Source: Flammulina velutipes (taxonomy: Eukaryota; Basidiomycota; Agaricomycetes; Agaricales; Physalacriaceae). From it: a stretch of DNA of 64,000 bases. The position numbers and the translations under genes are program-made. Positions 33,579 to 44,548 of this stretch are shown piece after piece; position 1 is the stretch's first letter; every line of letters begins with the position of its first letter. Where the stretch lies: the NCBI GenBank assembly GCA_011800155.1, contig CM022376.1, positions 1,426,001 through 1,490,000 of the forward strand, in the 5' to 3' direction. The notes below the pieces were generated by a model. It ran no database searches. It was given only the letters and a program-made list of their open reading frames with translations, and was not told where the DNA came from.

Positions 33579-34110
33579 TTTTCACACGGATGTACCAACT
33601 TCTCACGGCTTCTCCTTTCACCATCTCAAGATCTCATGAGTCGGCATGTCCTCATTGCGTATTATAGCTACTACAGCATGCATTAGAGGCAGAACCGTCT
33701 TCTTCTTCTTACTCCCACTCTCATAAGAGGCCTATGTGCCCAGCGTTGTCGAGCTTGACATTGACAAGCGAGCATATTTAGACACCACGGTCCAGCATAA
33801 AAAGCGGGTCTTTAAAAATCAAATTAAAGAAGATAGCCAGCCCAACATTGTCAAGCCGTAAAAGGCGAGGGTATCTACTCGCTGCCATGCCTAATGTACC
33901 TGCACTATGCCCCTGCATTACCTTCCAATACTTAGATGGGCGTCTGACACCTCCCCTGGTTGTCTGCATCACCTAAGTATGCAGGCGTTGTGCCAAGGAG
34001 CGTATCCACCCGCTGATTCCCATGATTGAGCAAGCAAGGTGGCGTCGATAAAATACATCAAGTAAGTAATGGCAACAATGTCTCTGCAGGGTGTTTTACA
34101 TTCTATCAAT
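33579..34110. other. gene-free stretch
   Basis: About 530 bases lie between the APH gene and the 3' end of eIF2-gamma. Only short chance frames are present (for example minus 33972-33778). It must contain the APH promoter and the eIF2-gamma polyadenylation region. Confidence 0.5.
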
Positions 34111-35740
34111 CTAATCAACCTCCAAAGCAGTTCCCCTCTGTACAGATCCCCATCCTAAACAAATGTCAGTATCCCTTTCAATCCCAAACAAACGCAACTT
34201 ACCGACCAACCGCCAATGCTTCTCAATTCTCCTCGACAGCGCAACCTTCTCACCCACCTCTGTACACGCCGGACTCGTCAATTGAATTTTGGCCAAATCC
34301 GCCTTGACGCTCAACACCCTCCCACCCGTCGACGTAGACCCGATATTAATCAACAGCAACTCATTCTTCGTCAGCTTAGACACTTTGGTCGTCTTTTTGT
34401 CCTCCGACTTGACGCCGAGGAGTCGACGTAGAAGGAAGAGAGATATCTCCAGTTCTAGACACATACGAAAATCAGAAGACAAACAGAGAGAAGAAAATGC
34501 AAAACCCACCCGTATAGATCTTGGGCAGCTTGCCCACCGCGCCCAGCACCTGTCCCACCAGCCGATCCGCACGACACAACGTCGGGTCAATCCTCGTCCC
34601 AACACCAATCAACCCCCCAGGGACAGCAAAGTCCAAAAGATTATTTTCCGCATGTAGACTCATAATCCGCGAAAAGATGGGCTTGCACCGATTCCGACCC
34701 TCCGCGTCCTTGGTCACGATCCCCGGGCGAATTTCCACCTCCATCCCAATGCGCAAGACACCCGTGAGGATCGAACCTCCAGCCACGCCACCTTTGAGCT
34801 CGTCGACCTCCGCACCTGGCTTGTTCACGTCAAAGCTCCGGATAACGATCAGGCGCGGATCGCTGGTAAAGTCGCGGATGGGGATCGGTATGCGCTTGAC
34901 GATGTACTCGTTCACCGCATCGATGTTGTACCGCAGCTGTGCGGAGATGGGGACGATGGGGCTGGACTCTGCGACGGTGCCCTTGACGAACGCAGCGATG
35001 CTCTTCTCGTGTTCAAGCGCCTGGCTCTCTTTTATGAGATCTACTTTGTTTTGGAGGATGATGATGTTTTCGAGCTTCATGATCTCGACGGCGGCGAGAT
35101 GCTCGGATGTTTGTGGCTGAGGGCATGTTTCGTTGGCGGCGACTAGGAGGAGCGCTGCGTCCATGACAGCGGCGCCGTTCAGCATCGTGGCCATGAGAAT
35201 GTCGTGTCCGGGGCAATCGACGAACGAGACGTGGCGCAGCAGAGACATGCGCGATCCACATCCGGGACGCTCGCAGAGAGGCGTATCTTCCTTGTCGGAG
35301 CGATACGAACGGTAGCACCCCGGGCGAGGACACGCTGTATTATCACATTTGTAGATCTGTCCCGTCTGTTAGCCGTATACCGTGCGTACGAATAGATCAT
35401 ACCTTTGCATTGGCATACCCAAGTTTGATGGTAATATTTCTCACAAGCTCGTTCTTGAAACGCACAGTCATCACACCAGAGATGGCCTTGACCACCGTTG
35501 ACTTGCCGTGCGCGACATGTCCAATCGTTCCAAGATTTATCGTCGCCTACATCTGTTAGTTTCCGTGATCGCGTTCATGAAAAAGACACGGACCTGCTTG
35601 GAAATGACCTCTGGCGATAACGGCGTCAGTTTTGTGACATCGATGTCAATCGTCGGGATCGACTCGACAACGTCTTCGTCTTCGTCTTCGCTGTCTTCAT
35701 CGTCTGCAGCGCGTTTTGTTAGCGTTTCGTCGCCTGGCAT
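34111..35740 (-). CDS. GCD11: eukaryotic initiation factor 2 subunit gamma
   Basis: This is the GTP-binding subunit of eIF2, which carries initiator Met-tRNA to the small ribosomal subunit. The gene starts at 35740 (MPGDETL), with an acidic fungal N-terminus. An intron falls after ISKQ, and the next exon opens with [17 protein letters not shown], the P-loop. A further intron near 35340-35400 precedes the zinc-ribbon region (CPRPGC and CERPGCG) and VDCPGHD (G3). The G4 motif NKVDLI and the G5 region [10 protein letters not shown] follow, then the domain II/III barrels. The gene ends in [12 protein letters not shown] after a last 45-nt intron. Every canonical motif is present. The two APH-like modules flanking it are inverted duplicates of each other, but eIF2-gamma itself is single here. 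Confidence 0.95.
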
Positions 35741-35840
35741 GATGATGGAAGTAGGTCGCAAAGATGACTCGGTGTCTAGGGTTAGGGTTCCGAACTCACT
35801 CTTCAACCAACTCCTCCTCGAACACTTGGCACTTGTCGAA

Positions 35841-36638
35841 ATGCTATTGGGCTGGCTTTTCAGCCTCTACGTCGGGCTTCGAGTTCGATACGAGAACACA
35901 TATCTCGGTGGCTTGTTCACCCGCGTCAAATGGTTCCCCTTCAGCTTAATATTGAAAATCGGCCGGGCGGACGTTGCACTCGAGGCGGATACTATGCGAT
36001 TCATCCGTGACCATACCTCCATACCTGTCCCCCGCGTATTAGCCTCTGCTACCCGCGGAAAATATGCATTTACCCTCATGGAAGAGATTGAAGGTCTTCC
36101 TCTGGATATCGTCTGGCGAACTCTCGATACCTCCCAACGCGCCCTCGTCGTCTCCCAACTACGCGACATTGTAGGGCAGCTTCGGCGGATACCTCCACCT
36201 CCAGGCGTCAAAATTGGCTCCCTCCGCGGGAAGGCGTATCGAGATAGTCGCGTATCGAGCTGCTATCCTTTCGGGCCTTTTGAGACGGAGGGGGTGTTCC
36301 TCGATCGTTTGGTCGAGGCTACGGATAGCTTCCTGGAGCGTGGGCTTAGCCAGCCTATTCGTGAGCGCATGCGAGACGATCATCGTATTGTGTTTACACA
36401 TGGAGATTTGGCGCCACGCAATATCATGATACGTGGGCATACCGTCGCGGCCATTTTGGACTGGGAAGAGTCTGGGTGGATGCCGGAACACTGGGAGTTG
36501 GTCAAGGCGAGATGGAATACTGGTATGGGTAAGGATTCTGGTTGGAACGATGCACTGTGGGAGATTCTTTCAAGGGACAACGAAGGGGACTGGCTGATTG
36601 ACAAGGAACTGTCGGATAAAATGGTCGGCGCGATTTGA
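35841..36638 (+). CDS. APH-like phosphotransferase (intact catalytic motifs), copy 2
   Basis: This is a paralogue of 32679-33578 in inverted orientation, with most residues identical. It has the same motifs: LILKIGRADVALEADTM, SIPVPRV, FTHGDLAPRNIMI (catalytic loop) and ILDWEESGWMPEHWE with the metal-binding Asp. The frame stays open upstream to 35508, but that part lies antisense over the eIF2-gamma 5' exon and is Ser-rich, so I take the Met at 35841 (MLLGWLF, 265 residues) as start. That leaves 100 bp to the divergent eIF2-gamma start; an upstream exon cannot be excluded. The substrate is unknown. It converges on the His/Cys gene at 36673, with only 34 bp between the stop codons. Confidence 0.85.
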   Translation: MLLGWLFSLYVGLRVRYENTYLGGLFTRVKWFPFSLILKIGRADVALEADTMRFIRDHTSIPVPRVLASATRGKYAFTLMEEIEGLPLDIVWRTLDTSQRALVVSQLRDIVGQLRRIPPPPGVKIGSLRGKAYRDSRVSSCYPFGPFETEGVFLDRLVEATDSFLERGLSQPIRERMRDDHRIVFTHGDLAPRNIMIRGHTVAAILDWEESGWMPEHWELVKARWNTGMGKDSGWNDALWEILSRDNEGDWLIDKELSDKMVGAI

Positions 36639-36672
36639 CATAAGTACACTATGTTATACCAACTGCTTTAAT

Positions 36673-37269
36673 TTATTCTTGGACATCAACCACCTCAACC
36701 TTACGTTCTCCCTTTTCCCGTCGCTCTTTGGTCGCAGCTCCCGCCGTCCTTAAGGCAGGATAAAGAACCGCCTGCGATGTCACATCGGCAGTAACCCATC
36801 CATTGGCTCTCAGCAAGTCAATGACCTCCATGACCCAATCTCGGCAATTCCAACCTTCGAACTTGATTACTGGTTTGTTGGCGGCAATTGTCTACACGTA
36901 GGGATTAGTTTCATCGACCATATATGCTCTGTGAGCTGAATAATGGCGTACTTGCTCCAACCGGTCGATGTCTTCTGCCTTTACTAGCCCAATAGACACG
37001 CCTCCGAGACATTTGCTGGTTTTCCCCAGATTGACCTCCCGTATGATAGGCATTGTCCACTCAACACTACCATCGCGGTAGTGTCGGTCGGTGACTTGCC
37101 AACATGGGCCTTGTTGTTGCCACTCATCCACAATGACGATGATCGCCCAATGCAGTTGCTCGACGTCTTCTGGAGCAGTGTAAATGTCGCGCTCGTACTG
37201 CACGACGACGATGCGATGCTCAGATGGGCTCGGAAGGACGCGTTTGAAGAGTGATTTCAGTTTGTCCAT
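36673..37269 (-). CDS. hypothetical protein with LRAT/NlpC-like His...Asn-Cys pattern
   Basis: Two exons (37269-36952 and 36891-36673; 60-nt intron) give 178 residues. I recognise the pattern but not a named family. LHWAIIVIVDE has a His at residue 40 before a hydrophobic strand, then come several strands with a Trp-rich centre (WQVTDRHY, VEWTMPII). After the intron there is FEGWNCRDWVMEVIDLL with Cys at residue 122 in an Asn-Cys helix start. A His-first, Asn-Cys-later order occurs in LRAT-like and PPPDE-type permuted papain-fold enzymes, so a cysteine hydrolase or acyltransferase is possible (inference). The C-terminus is charged. Together with the neighbouring APH gene it forms the duplicated module around eIF2-gamma; the other copy (32351-32641) is broken. 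Confidence 0.7.
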
Positions 37270-38923
37270 GGTGAAGAGGTGAAAGACGGTGCGATTACCA
37301 CTGACACCGACTCAATATAATAGTCGTCGAAGGCCTTTTTCGTCGAACAATGGGCTTTCTTCCCTGAATAAGAGCTGCCAAAACGCGAACTAAGAAGCAA
37401 TCTCCAGCAATCAAGATGTCAGAGTACAGCAACGTGTATCGTCTGGTGATCCATGGGTTGGAGGTCGTACCTTACGTTGTCTCTGGGAAACTGGTGTGGT
37501 CTATGCATCGATGATGGATGATGATCGTGCCGGTCGATAACATACAGTTGCCGATATTATAGTATGTCCACATTCACACGTACTATTTGGACGACATGAC
37601 TATTCTGCTCGATGTCAAGAGTGTTCTTGGAAGCGTCGACGAGAGAGAGAGAAGGAATAGAGTTGCATGAAAGAAGAGAACAGATGAGAGAGAGAGACAG
37701 AGACAGAGAGAAGGAATGATAGCATTCAGCTCTTCTAGGTACAAAGGTAAGCATGGACGATAGGAAGGTCAACTTGGTATGTATTGTACCTGTTCGCGTC
37801 TGAGCGTACACCGGTCACGTCGGTATAGCGACAAACCGTTCTAGAGAGCGGTGTTGACCGTGTGCTGCGCCAGACCTTGACGTTGGTGTGATAGACACCT
37901 GGGCTCGTTCTGAGATAGAGAGCGAAATCATTGAATCTAGCGCATCATTGAAATGGGTATGTGCTTCGCTTGTTTCGAGTTGTTTGGTAGCAAAATTGGT
38001 TCGCTTCGAAGGAACCATTGTTAGTGGAAATATAGAGATTGGTGTTTACGTGAGCCATAGTCGCCATATCCGTCCCGTTCTGGTGTTTAGAACACGTCCA
38101 ATAGAGATGAAAGCCTGTCATCGAAGAGAACTTATTACATTTTCGGTACAAAACAAACCGCACCATATGTTGCCATCTCAAATTCCTAACGTTCGTCTCA
38201 GCGTCTTGGTCGAGTCCTACAGGCAGCGTTAGAGTAGTCTTGGTTCCTATGGGACTGGAAATCATACAGGTAGGATACCACGGTCGACATACCAGCGGTT
38301 CGACCTGGCGTTTAAGTATGATTCATGTCGATGTGCCGAAATGTTACGCGTTCTGGCGACTCGGACTTCAAGTTGAATTGGCTCGCAGGTTCCTTTGTAA
38401 GGAGTTATTAGCGTTGGAATAAATGGGACAGAAGAAAAAAGAACTTACCATGTGTTATGTTAGATGGATGTTTTCGGAATCGACGTGGTTGTTGGAAAGG
38501 GTAATCCGTTCCCTCATTCGATACAAGTATTAGGCGCTTATCGTATGGAGTCCTATACCGATATCGCATTAGGGTGAGGTAAATTGTAATTGGTTTGAAA
38601 CGCAGACGGACCATATGTGGCGCGGTCGCCGCCAATGAAGATTTATAAGGTACTAATCAGCCTGTTCGTTGACTGCTCAAGTCAGCGTTAGCTTGAAATT
38701 GAATGGTAGTATGTGGTAGAACGTACCATAGGGAGAAAGGTATGAAATATTCAAGCCTCCGGGCAGTCGAGTCGTTGTCAGGCAATGCTACAAATAACGT
38801 CAGCAAAAACAATATCGCATGAGTAATAGTACACGCACCAGTAGCTTCCAATACTTCTCCGAACGTCCTATCGAGAGGGTAAGAAATCGAAGATGGTAGT
38901 AAGAGCAAAGGTACCGTGGGAAC
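37270..38923. other. possible intron-rich gene and GA microsatellite
   Basis: No gene can be assigned with confidence. A GA-rich simple repeat lies at about 37640-37715. On the minus strand between about 38940 and 37880 there is a chain of short open segments separated by plausible 45-55 nt GT-AG introns (for example DRTFGEVLEATG, then LPDNDSTARRLEYFIPFSLW; and further down CEPIQLEVRVARTRNISA). This could be a small intron-rich gene of unknown family, or decayed coding sequence. No start codon is evident. Confidence 0.25.
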
Positions 38924-38974
38924 TTGATCGCTGAGTTCTTGGCCATCTACCACGACGACGACGACGGACGGCGT

Positions 38975-41900
38975 ATGGCATCGGATCCGGACGCGTCGCA
39001 GCCTGATTTCTCGCTGGGGTCCATCGACTCGAGCTTTTCGCCGCCACGTCTCCCCTCCAACGCGTCCATCAACCTGCTCTCAACCCCAATAGCTGGATCC
39101 AGCAAGAAAGAAAGACGGCCTACGTACTTTGACGACGACGACAGCCCCAGTCTAGCCGAGGGATCATCGAAGAGATGGGACGCGGAGACGCCCAAACGAA
39201 CACGGGACAAGTCGGCCAAGGGCGCGTTGACGCTCCGGGATCAGGAGAAGGTGCGTCTTGCCTTCCTCCACCTTTTAACGCTTACACTGGGTTCATGTAG
39301 CACATCGACCATCTCAAGAAAGAGAACTTTGATATCAAAATTAAATGTCATTTTCTCGAGGAACGCCTGGCGCAACTCGCGCCGGACCAGATGGACGCTG
39401 CGCTGAAGCAGAACATTGATCTCAAGATCGAGTTGTCGGCGCGGGGGCAGGAGATCAAGCGTCTAAAGAAGCTCCTCCTCGAGTTGGAGAAGGAGCTGGA
39501 ACGACTGCAGCGTGGGACGGGAGGGTCGAGGAACCGCGAACGCGAACTGGAGGAAAAGCTACAGGAGCGCGAGAGGGAGCTGAAGGAGCTAAGGAGGCGG
39601 CAGCAGGAGGGCTTTGACTACGACGCGCGCAACGCGGAGCTCGAGGAGCAGCTGGAGGATGCGCGTGAGCTGTTGGAGGACAACCAGGCTGAGATGGAGC
39701 GTCTTCAGGAGATCGTCGAGCGGGACGATGGGGACGATAGCGGGTTGAGGAGGCGCATAAAGGAGCTGGAGGAGACGAATAGGCAGTGGCAGGCAAAGGT
39801 GCAGGATATGGCGGAGGACCATGAGGAGGAAAAGGCGGAGCTTATGGATTCCATCGAGGCGCTTGGTGTCAAGCTCGAGCAGCTCCAGGATAGGACTGCG
39901 GCAGAGCTGCAGGAGAGGAGTCAGAGTCGGGCTGTTATTTTGGAGGAGCGTGAGCATCGTGAGTCCGTCGAGGATGATTTGAACGAGACCAAGGATCGGC
40001 TGGCTGCTGCTCTCATTGAGCTCCAGCAGAGGGAAGATGAGGTCGATGTCAAGAACGAGGAGCTCGACAGTGTCGTCGCCCAGCACGAGGCTATCGTTGA
40101 CCAGTGGAGAGGTGAAGTCGAAGAAGCCCGCCAGCAGGTCGAGGAGCTACGCGACGTGAGTATCTTTTCTCTCATTCGATGCCGTTTTTACTTATTTCTT
40201 TGCAGGTTCTCAACGAGCGCGACGCCGAATCCAAGGAACTTCGACTTAATATTGCCGAGCTCGAAGCCAACACCGATGATCTACATACAAAGTTTGAGGC
40301 GGCGTTGGCCCACTTGGAGCAGGAAGGGGAGGATAAAGAGGAAGAAATTGAGGCTCTCGCTGGGGCTGTCAAGGAGCTTGGCGAGCAGGTGTATAATCTC
40401 GAGGATGAACGAGATAGGCTCAGGGAAGAGGCGAATCGACAGCAGGAGGAAGATGCTGCTGAGCGCGAGCGGCTCGAGAGCGTAGCGAATCTATTAAAAG
40501 AGGCATGTCTTTCTCCACTCTATCTTTCACGAAATTAACTTTTGTATCTAGAAAATCGCAACACTAAAGGACCAACTCGAGGACATGACCGAAGCGTACG
40601 AGACGGCGAACCAGGAAATGCTCACACACCGTTCCCGGCAGGAAGAGCTCGCGGAGCACATTGAGAACCTCGTCGAGGAGATCGAGCAGGAGCGCGAGAG
40701 CCGCGTGCGTGCGGAGAACGCCATCGAGGCTTTAGAGCAAAAGTACGATACTGACATGCGACGCGAACGGCGCGCCCTCGAAGCCAAAGAGAGCGCCCTC
40801 CAAAACGCCCTAACCGACCTCGCGCGAACGCAGTCCCTCCTAACCCAACGAGACGCCGACCTGCAAGCCGTCCAATCCGCGCTCCAGACCCTCGAGACCG
40901 AGTCCAAGCGCGCAGGCGAGACGCACAGCACCGCGCGGTTCTCCCTGCAGCTCGAGGTGGATAGGTTGAAGCGGGATGTGGAAAGGCTGGAGGATGAGCT
41001 GGCGCGTGCGCGGAAGGACCTGCATGAGCGGGAGAGCAAGGGGCGTGATCGGGATGGGGATGTTGATAAGCTGTATGCGGAGAACCGGGAGTTGACGGCG
41101 CAGCTGGCGACGCAGACGCAGGCGCGGATGAACCTCTCGGAGAAGCTGGATGCTGCGCAGGCGGGGTTAAAGGTCGCGGAAGCGGATGTGGGGGCGCTCA
41201 AGGCGCGTGTGGCGGACTTGGAGGCGAGGTTGGGGAAGGACCAGAGGTCGCTGTTGCAGGCTGAGACGCAGTATCGGGATCAGCTGACGGAGAGGAATAC
41301 GCTGCTGCTGACGATTTATCAGTACACGGATAAGATTCTCGGTGTGGATCGTGCGGTGTGTTTTTCATTTCCTTTGCTTTTATCATCTACTTACATCTCA
41401 TTCTAGAAGAAGGGCGGAACGACGGAGACGAAGCCGTTCACTAATTTCAGCGTATTCCACGACAACCTCCTTGGGCGACTCAAGTCGCTCAGCCAGATCC
41501 AGAGCGATTTTGAGAAGCGGTGTAAGGAGGTGGAGGGTGGGTACTCGGATAAGCTTGCGGAGATGCGGAAGCAGCTTGAGTCGCGGTGGAAGCAGATTGA
41601 CAAGTTCGAGGCGAGCGTCAAGTCGTACGCTGAGACGAAGCAGACGTGGAGGCGCAAGTTTGGGATGAAGGAGGGTGAGCTGGATGCGCTCAAGGTGATT
41701 TTCTTTCCTTCCGTCTTTCTACTTTTTTGATTGACTTGGATTAGACGACGAACTCGGAACTGGCGGCGCAACTTGCGGGGATGCGGCGTCCTGGGCAGAC
41801 CGATCCCATGGAGATCCGGTCTCTCAGCACGAGGGCGGTGAATGCGGAGCGGAGGCTGAATAACGCGCAGAATCAGCTTCTGGCTACTGAGGAGAAGCTT

Positions 41901-42218
41901 ACGCAGTTGAGCCAGAAGAGTAGTGCGGCGGATAGCAAGTGGGAGGCGCGGGTGAAGGAGTATGAGGCGAGGCTGAAAGCGGCGGAGGAGAGGGTTAAGC
42001 GGGAGAGGCAGGGTGGGAAGGATAGGATTGCGGAGTTGGAGGGGAGTGTTAAGTGAGTTTTCTTTCTTTATGCTTTGCTTTGGGTTTGGGCTGATTGTGA
42101 TGTGTGTAGGATTTTGCAGAGACAGCTTGAGCTGATGCAGAAGCGGAGTCATCAGTTGAGCGATGTTATTGACGCTAATCGGGTGGGGGGATCGCCTGGG
42201 AGTAATTCGTCGCGTTAA
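38975..42218 (+). CDS. CM1-domain coiled-coil protein, Mto1/Pcp1/centrosomin type
   Basis: This is a spindle-pole or microtubule-organising scaffold that recruits the gamma-tubulin complex. Seven exons give 978 residues. A disordered N-terminus (MASDPDASQPDFSLGS) leads into the CM1 (Cnn_1N) motif at about residues 85-145: LRDQEKHIDHLKKENFDIKI, then CHFLEERLAQLAPDQMDAAL. This is the gamma-tubulin-complex activating motif of Mto1, Pcp1, pericentrin-type and CDK5RAP2 proteins. Nearly all the rest is long coiled coil rich in Glu, Arg and Leu. The third intron (40503-40551) has a GC donor instead of GT. An in-frame upstream Met at 38924 would add 17 residues. It cannot be separated into Mto1 or Pcp1 orthology without the C-terminus comparison. 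Confidence 0.88.
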
Positions 42219-42458
42219 CTGGGGGTCTTATTCCATGTGTTTTTGTTTTTTTATGCTATCGCAGTGCTTCATATAATTGTATTTTTATTGAAGATGGGAT
42301 GATTCAGGCCGCGCGCCACATTTGGATGGCGCTCGATTCCTTGTTTCACCACGTGCGGGATGTGTGTAAATGTGCGGTTATGTAGGTCGAAATACAGCGA
42401 GCGTGATTATCGTGTTGCCTTGCTCTTGATCTCCCGTCCTTCTTCTAATCTTCGCCTT

Positions 42459-42902
42459 CTAACAGCCTCCACGAAGCGCCAGGACGAGATGCAGGACTGC
42501 GCCAGCTCCGATGTTAAAGTCCTTGGCGGTCTTTTCGTCTTGCCTACATGCCGGGTGGCGGTGAGCCGTTGAAGGAAAGGTGAGGGGAAGGGAGACGCAC
42601 ATCTGCCTACCACCAAAGATGAGGCGCTGCTGGGGCGGGGGGACGCCACTCTGCTCTTCGACCTTTTCCTTGATACGGCTTATCTGTTTGGATGCGCGTT
42701 AGATCTCTAAGAGTGGGGAGGAGGGAGGCTGAGCAACCTGATCATCTAAATCGATATCGAGCTCGATCTACGAATGCTGTTAATGGGCGGCTCACGCACT
42801 GCCAAGTGTTGTGCACCTCTTTGCCTGTAAGAGTCTACAACCACGATTCATAAGGGCGCCATACAACACAAAGGAAAGGCCTACTTTTACTTTGATGAGC
42901 AT
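42459..42902 (-). CDS. RUB1: NEDD8/RUB1 ubiquitin-like modifier
   Basis: This is the ubiquitin-like protein attached to cullins to activate cullin-RING ligases. It is spliced from five small exons, so no long open frame reveals it: 42902-42885 (MLIKVK), 42834-42817 (TLTGKE, 18 nt), 42767-42738 ([10 protein letters not shown]), 42683-42601 ([20 protein letters not shown] and on to GGRQ), 42543-42459. All four introns are 49-57 nt GT-AG. The product is 77 residues, ending [11 protein letters not shown]. Ala before LRGG (ALRGG) separates NEDD8 from ubiquitin (RLRGG), and the single Cys after Gly-Gly is the tail removed by the processing protease. Its start codon lies only 78 bp downstream of the eL21 stop on the same strand, and it converges with the CM1 gene. 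Confidence 0.93.
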
Positions 42903-42980
42903 GGTGGTAAGAGTCAGACGATGTGATTACTCTGGTCCGCATACAAGAATATCGCATATCGCATACACGCATACAAGTAC

Positions 42981-43577
42981 TCAAATGTACGTCTCATACC
43001 TCACCGGCGCAATCGTCTGTGGCGCATTCCCCTCCTCAACCTTGACCGTCCTGCTCTCCCGGGGAAGCTTAGGCAGCCTCTTCAAGCTAATACGCGCGCC
43101 GCCCTTCCCATCGCCCTCCGTCTTCTCCGCCTTTGCGTTACGCTTAACGCGGTCGAGGAACTCCTGGCGACACTTGCTGTGGCGGATATGCTCAACGCGG
43201 AGGTTGACGCGCTTTTCGAGGTATCGGTTTCCGACGACTTTGTAGACGATTACGCCTACTGCCGAGGGGGTTACGTTGTATACTATTCCCGTGCGTCTGG
43301 AATGAACGGTATGAGTTAGATGGGATGGATACCAGGTGGAAAAATGTGGCGCACCCGTGGTAGTATTTATGGGGCATGCCCTTTTGCTGCGCTGCGTTTG
43401 CCTTGATGTCGACGATATCTCCAACGTGGTAGTTGGTGAGGTAGGTCGTCATCGGGATAATTCCATGTTCTACCCACCGTCAGTCTCGTCCACAATCCCA
43501 GTTTGTTGAGACGCACCTTTGAAGCCACGCTTGAACATGTGGCGCGTGCGCGCGCGGTAACCGAATGAGTGAGGCAT
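42981..43577 (-). CDS. RPL21: 60S ribosomal protein eL21
   Basis: Three exons (43577-43517, 43469-43355, 43296-42981) give 163 residues, the usual eL21 length. Family motifs are MPHSFGYRARTRHMFKRGFK at the N-terminus, GIIPMTTYLTNYHVGDIVDI, GMPHKYYHGRTGIVYNV and the basic C-terminal part (YLEKRVNLRVEHIRHSKCR). It is a component of the large ribosomal subunit near the central protuberance. It is transcribed divergently from RPS9, with 195 bp between start codons. This suggests a shared promoter for two ribosomal proteins. NEDD8 follows directly downstream on the same strand. Confidence 0.96.
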
Positions 43578-43772
43578 GCTTGCTTATCTATCAACGACGA
43601 GCGTACAGGCGGCGATGGACGTTGGGAAAATCCGGGCACAACCAAAACCAACGACGGATAATGCCCCCGGCAAATCCCGGGTGGCTTGCCAGTTGTGACT
43701 CTGTAACGTCACCACAATAATCGATCTGCAACCTGCTAGTCCCTCGTTCCCCACCAAAAAAAAGCCGTCAAG
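43578..43772. promoter_or_regulatory. bidirectional eL21/RPS9 promoter region
   Basis: The 195 bases between the two divergent ribosomal-protein start codons must contain both core promoters and both 5' leaders. No specific factor site is claimed; the inference rests on geometry and on the usual co-regulation of ribosomal-protein genes. Confidence 0.6.
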
Positions 43773-44548
43773 ATGCCTAGGTGCGTTGCCCCGTCCCCTC
43801 ACCCTTCGTAGCCCACTAACACCCCACCAGGGCCCCAAGAAAACACAGCAAGACGTGAGTGCACAACAATCCTAGGGTGTGAGCTTTCGGGCCGCCCGTT
43901 CAAAATAGGAAGGGAACGCATCCTAACCCGTTGCTCCCCAGTTACAAAGTCCCCCGTCGCCCATTCGAGAGCGCACGCCTCGACGCGGAGCTCAAGCTCG
44001 CAGGCGAATACGGCCTCAGGAACAAGAGGGAGATATGGCGTATCGCTTTGATCCTCTCTAAAATCCGTCGTGCAGCCCGTGAGCTCCTCAAGCTCGACGA
44101 GAAGGACCCCAAGCGTCTCTTTGAGGGGAATGCTCTCATCAGGCGGTCTGTTCCCCTCCCTCCATCTAACATAACGCAGTAAACTGATCTTGTACGTAGA
44201 TTGGTGCGCATCGGCGTGCTAGACGAAGCCCGCATGCGCCTGGATTACGTCCTAGCCCTCAAGATCGAAGATTTCCTCGAACGCCGTCTCCAGACCCAAG
44301 TATTCAAGTCCGGCCTCGCAAAGAGCATCCATCACGCCCGTGTCCTTATTCGTCAGCGCCACATCCGCGTGGGGAAGCAGATTGTCAACGTCCCCTCGTT
44401 TGTCGTCCGTCTGGACTCGCAGAAGCACATTGACTTTGCGCTGACGTCGCCGTACGGAGGAGGACGCCCCGGTCGTGTTAAGCGTAAGAGGGCTGCGGCG
44501 GCTGCCAAGAAGGAGGAGGGCGGCGACGAAGAGGAGGACGAGGAGTAG
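43773..44548 (+). CDS. RPS9: 40S ribosomal protein S9 (uS4)
   Basis: Four exons (43773-43780, 43831-43854, 43942-44145, 44200-44548) give 194 residues. The first exon encodes only Met-Pro plus two bases and the second only 24 nt, as is common for ribosomal genes in fungi. Motifs are [32 protein letters not shown], the S4 RNA-binding domain ([20 protein letters not shown], then [20 protein letters not shown]) and [14 protein letters not shown], ending in an acidic tail. uS4 binds 18S rRNA early in small-subunit assembly and lines the mRNA entry channel. It is divergent from eL21. Confidence 0.96.

Noticed and set aside
35508..35840. N-terminal extension of the APH-like gene at 35841
   Set aside because: It is antisense to the first exon of eIF2-gamma, is Ser-rich, and has no counterpart in the duplicate gene.
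40548..41201. 217-codon minus-strand frame rich in Ser, Arg and Cys
   Set aside because: It is the antisense of a Glu/Arg-rich coiled coil, which often leaves an open Ser/Arg frame on the other strand.
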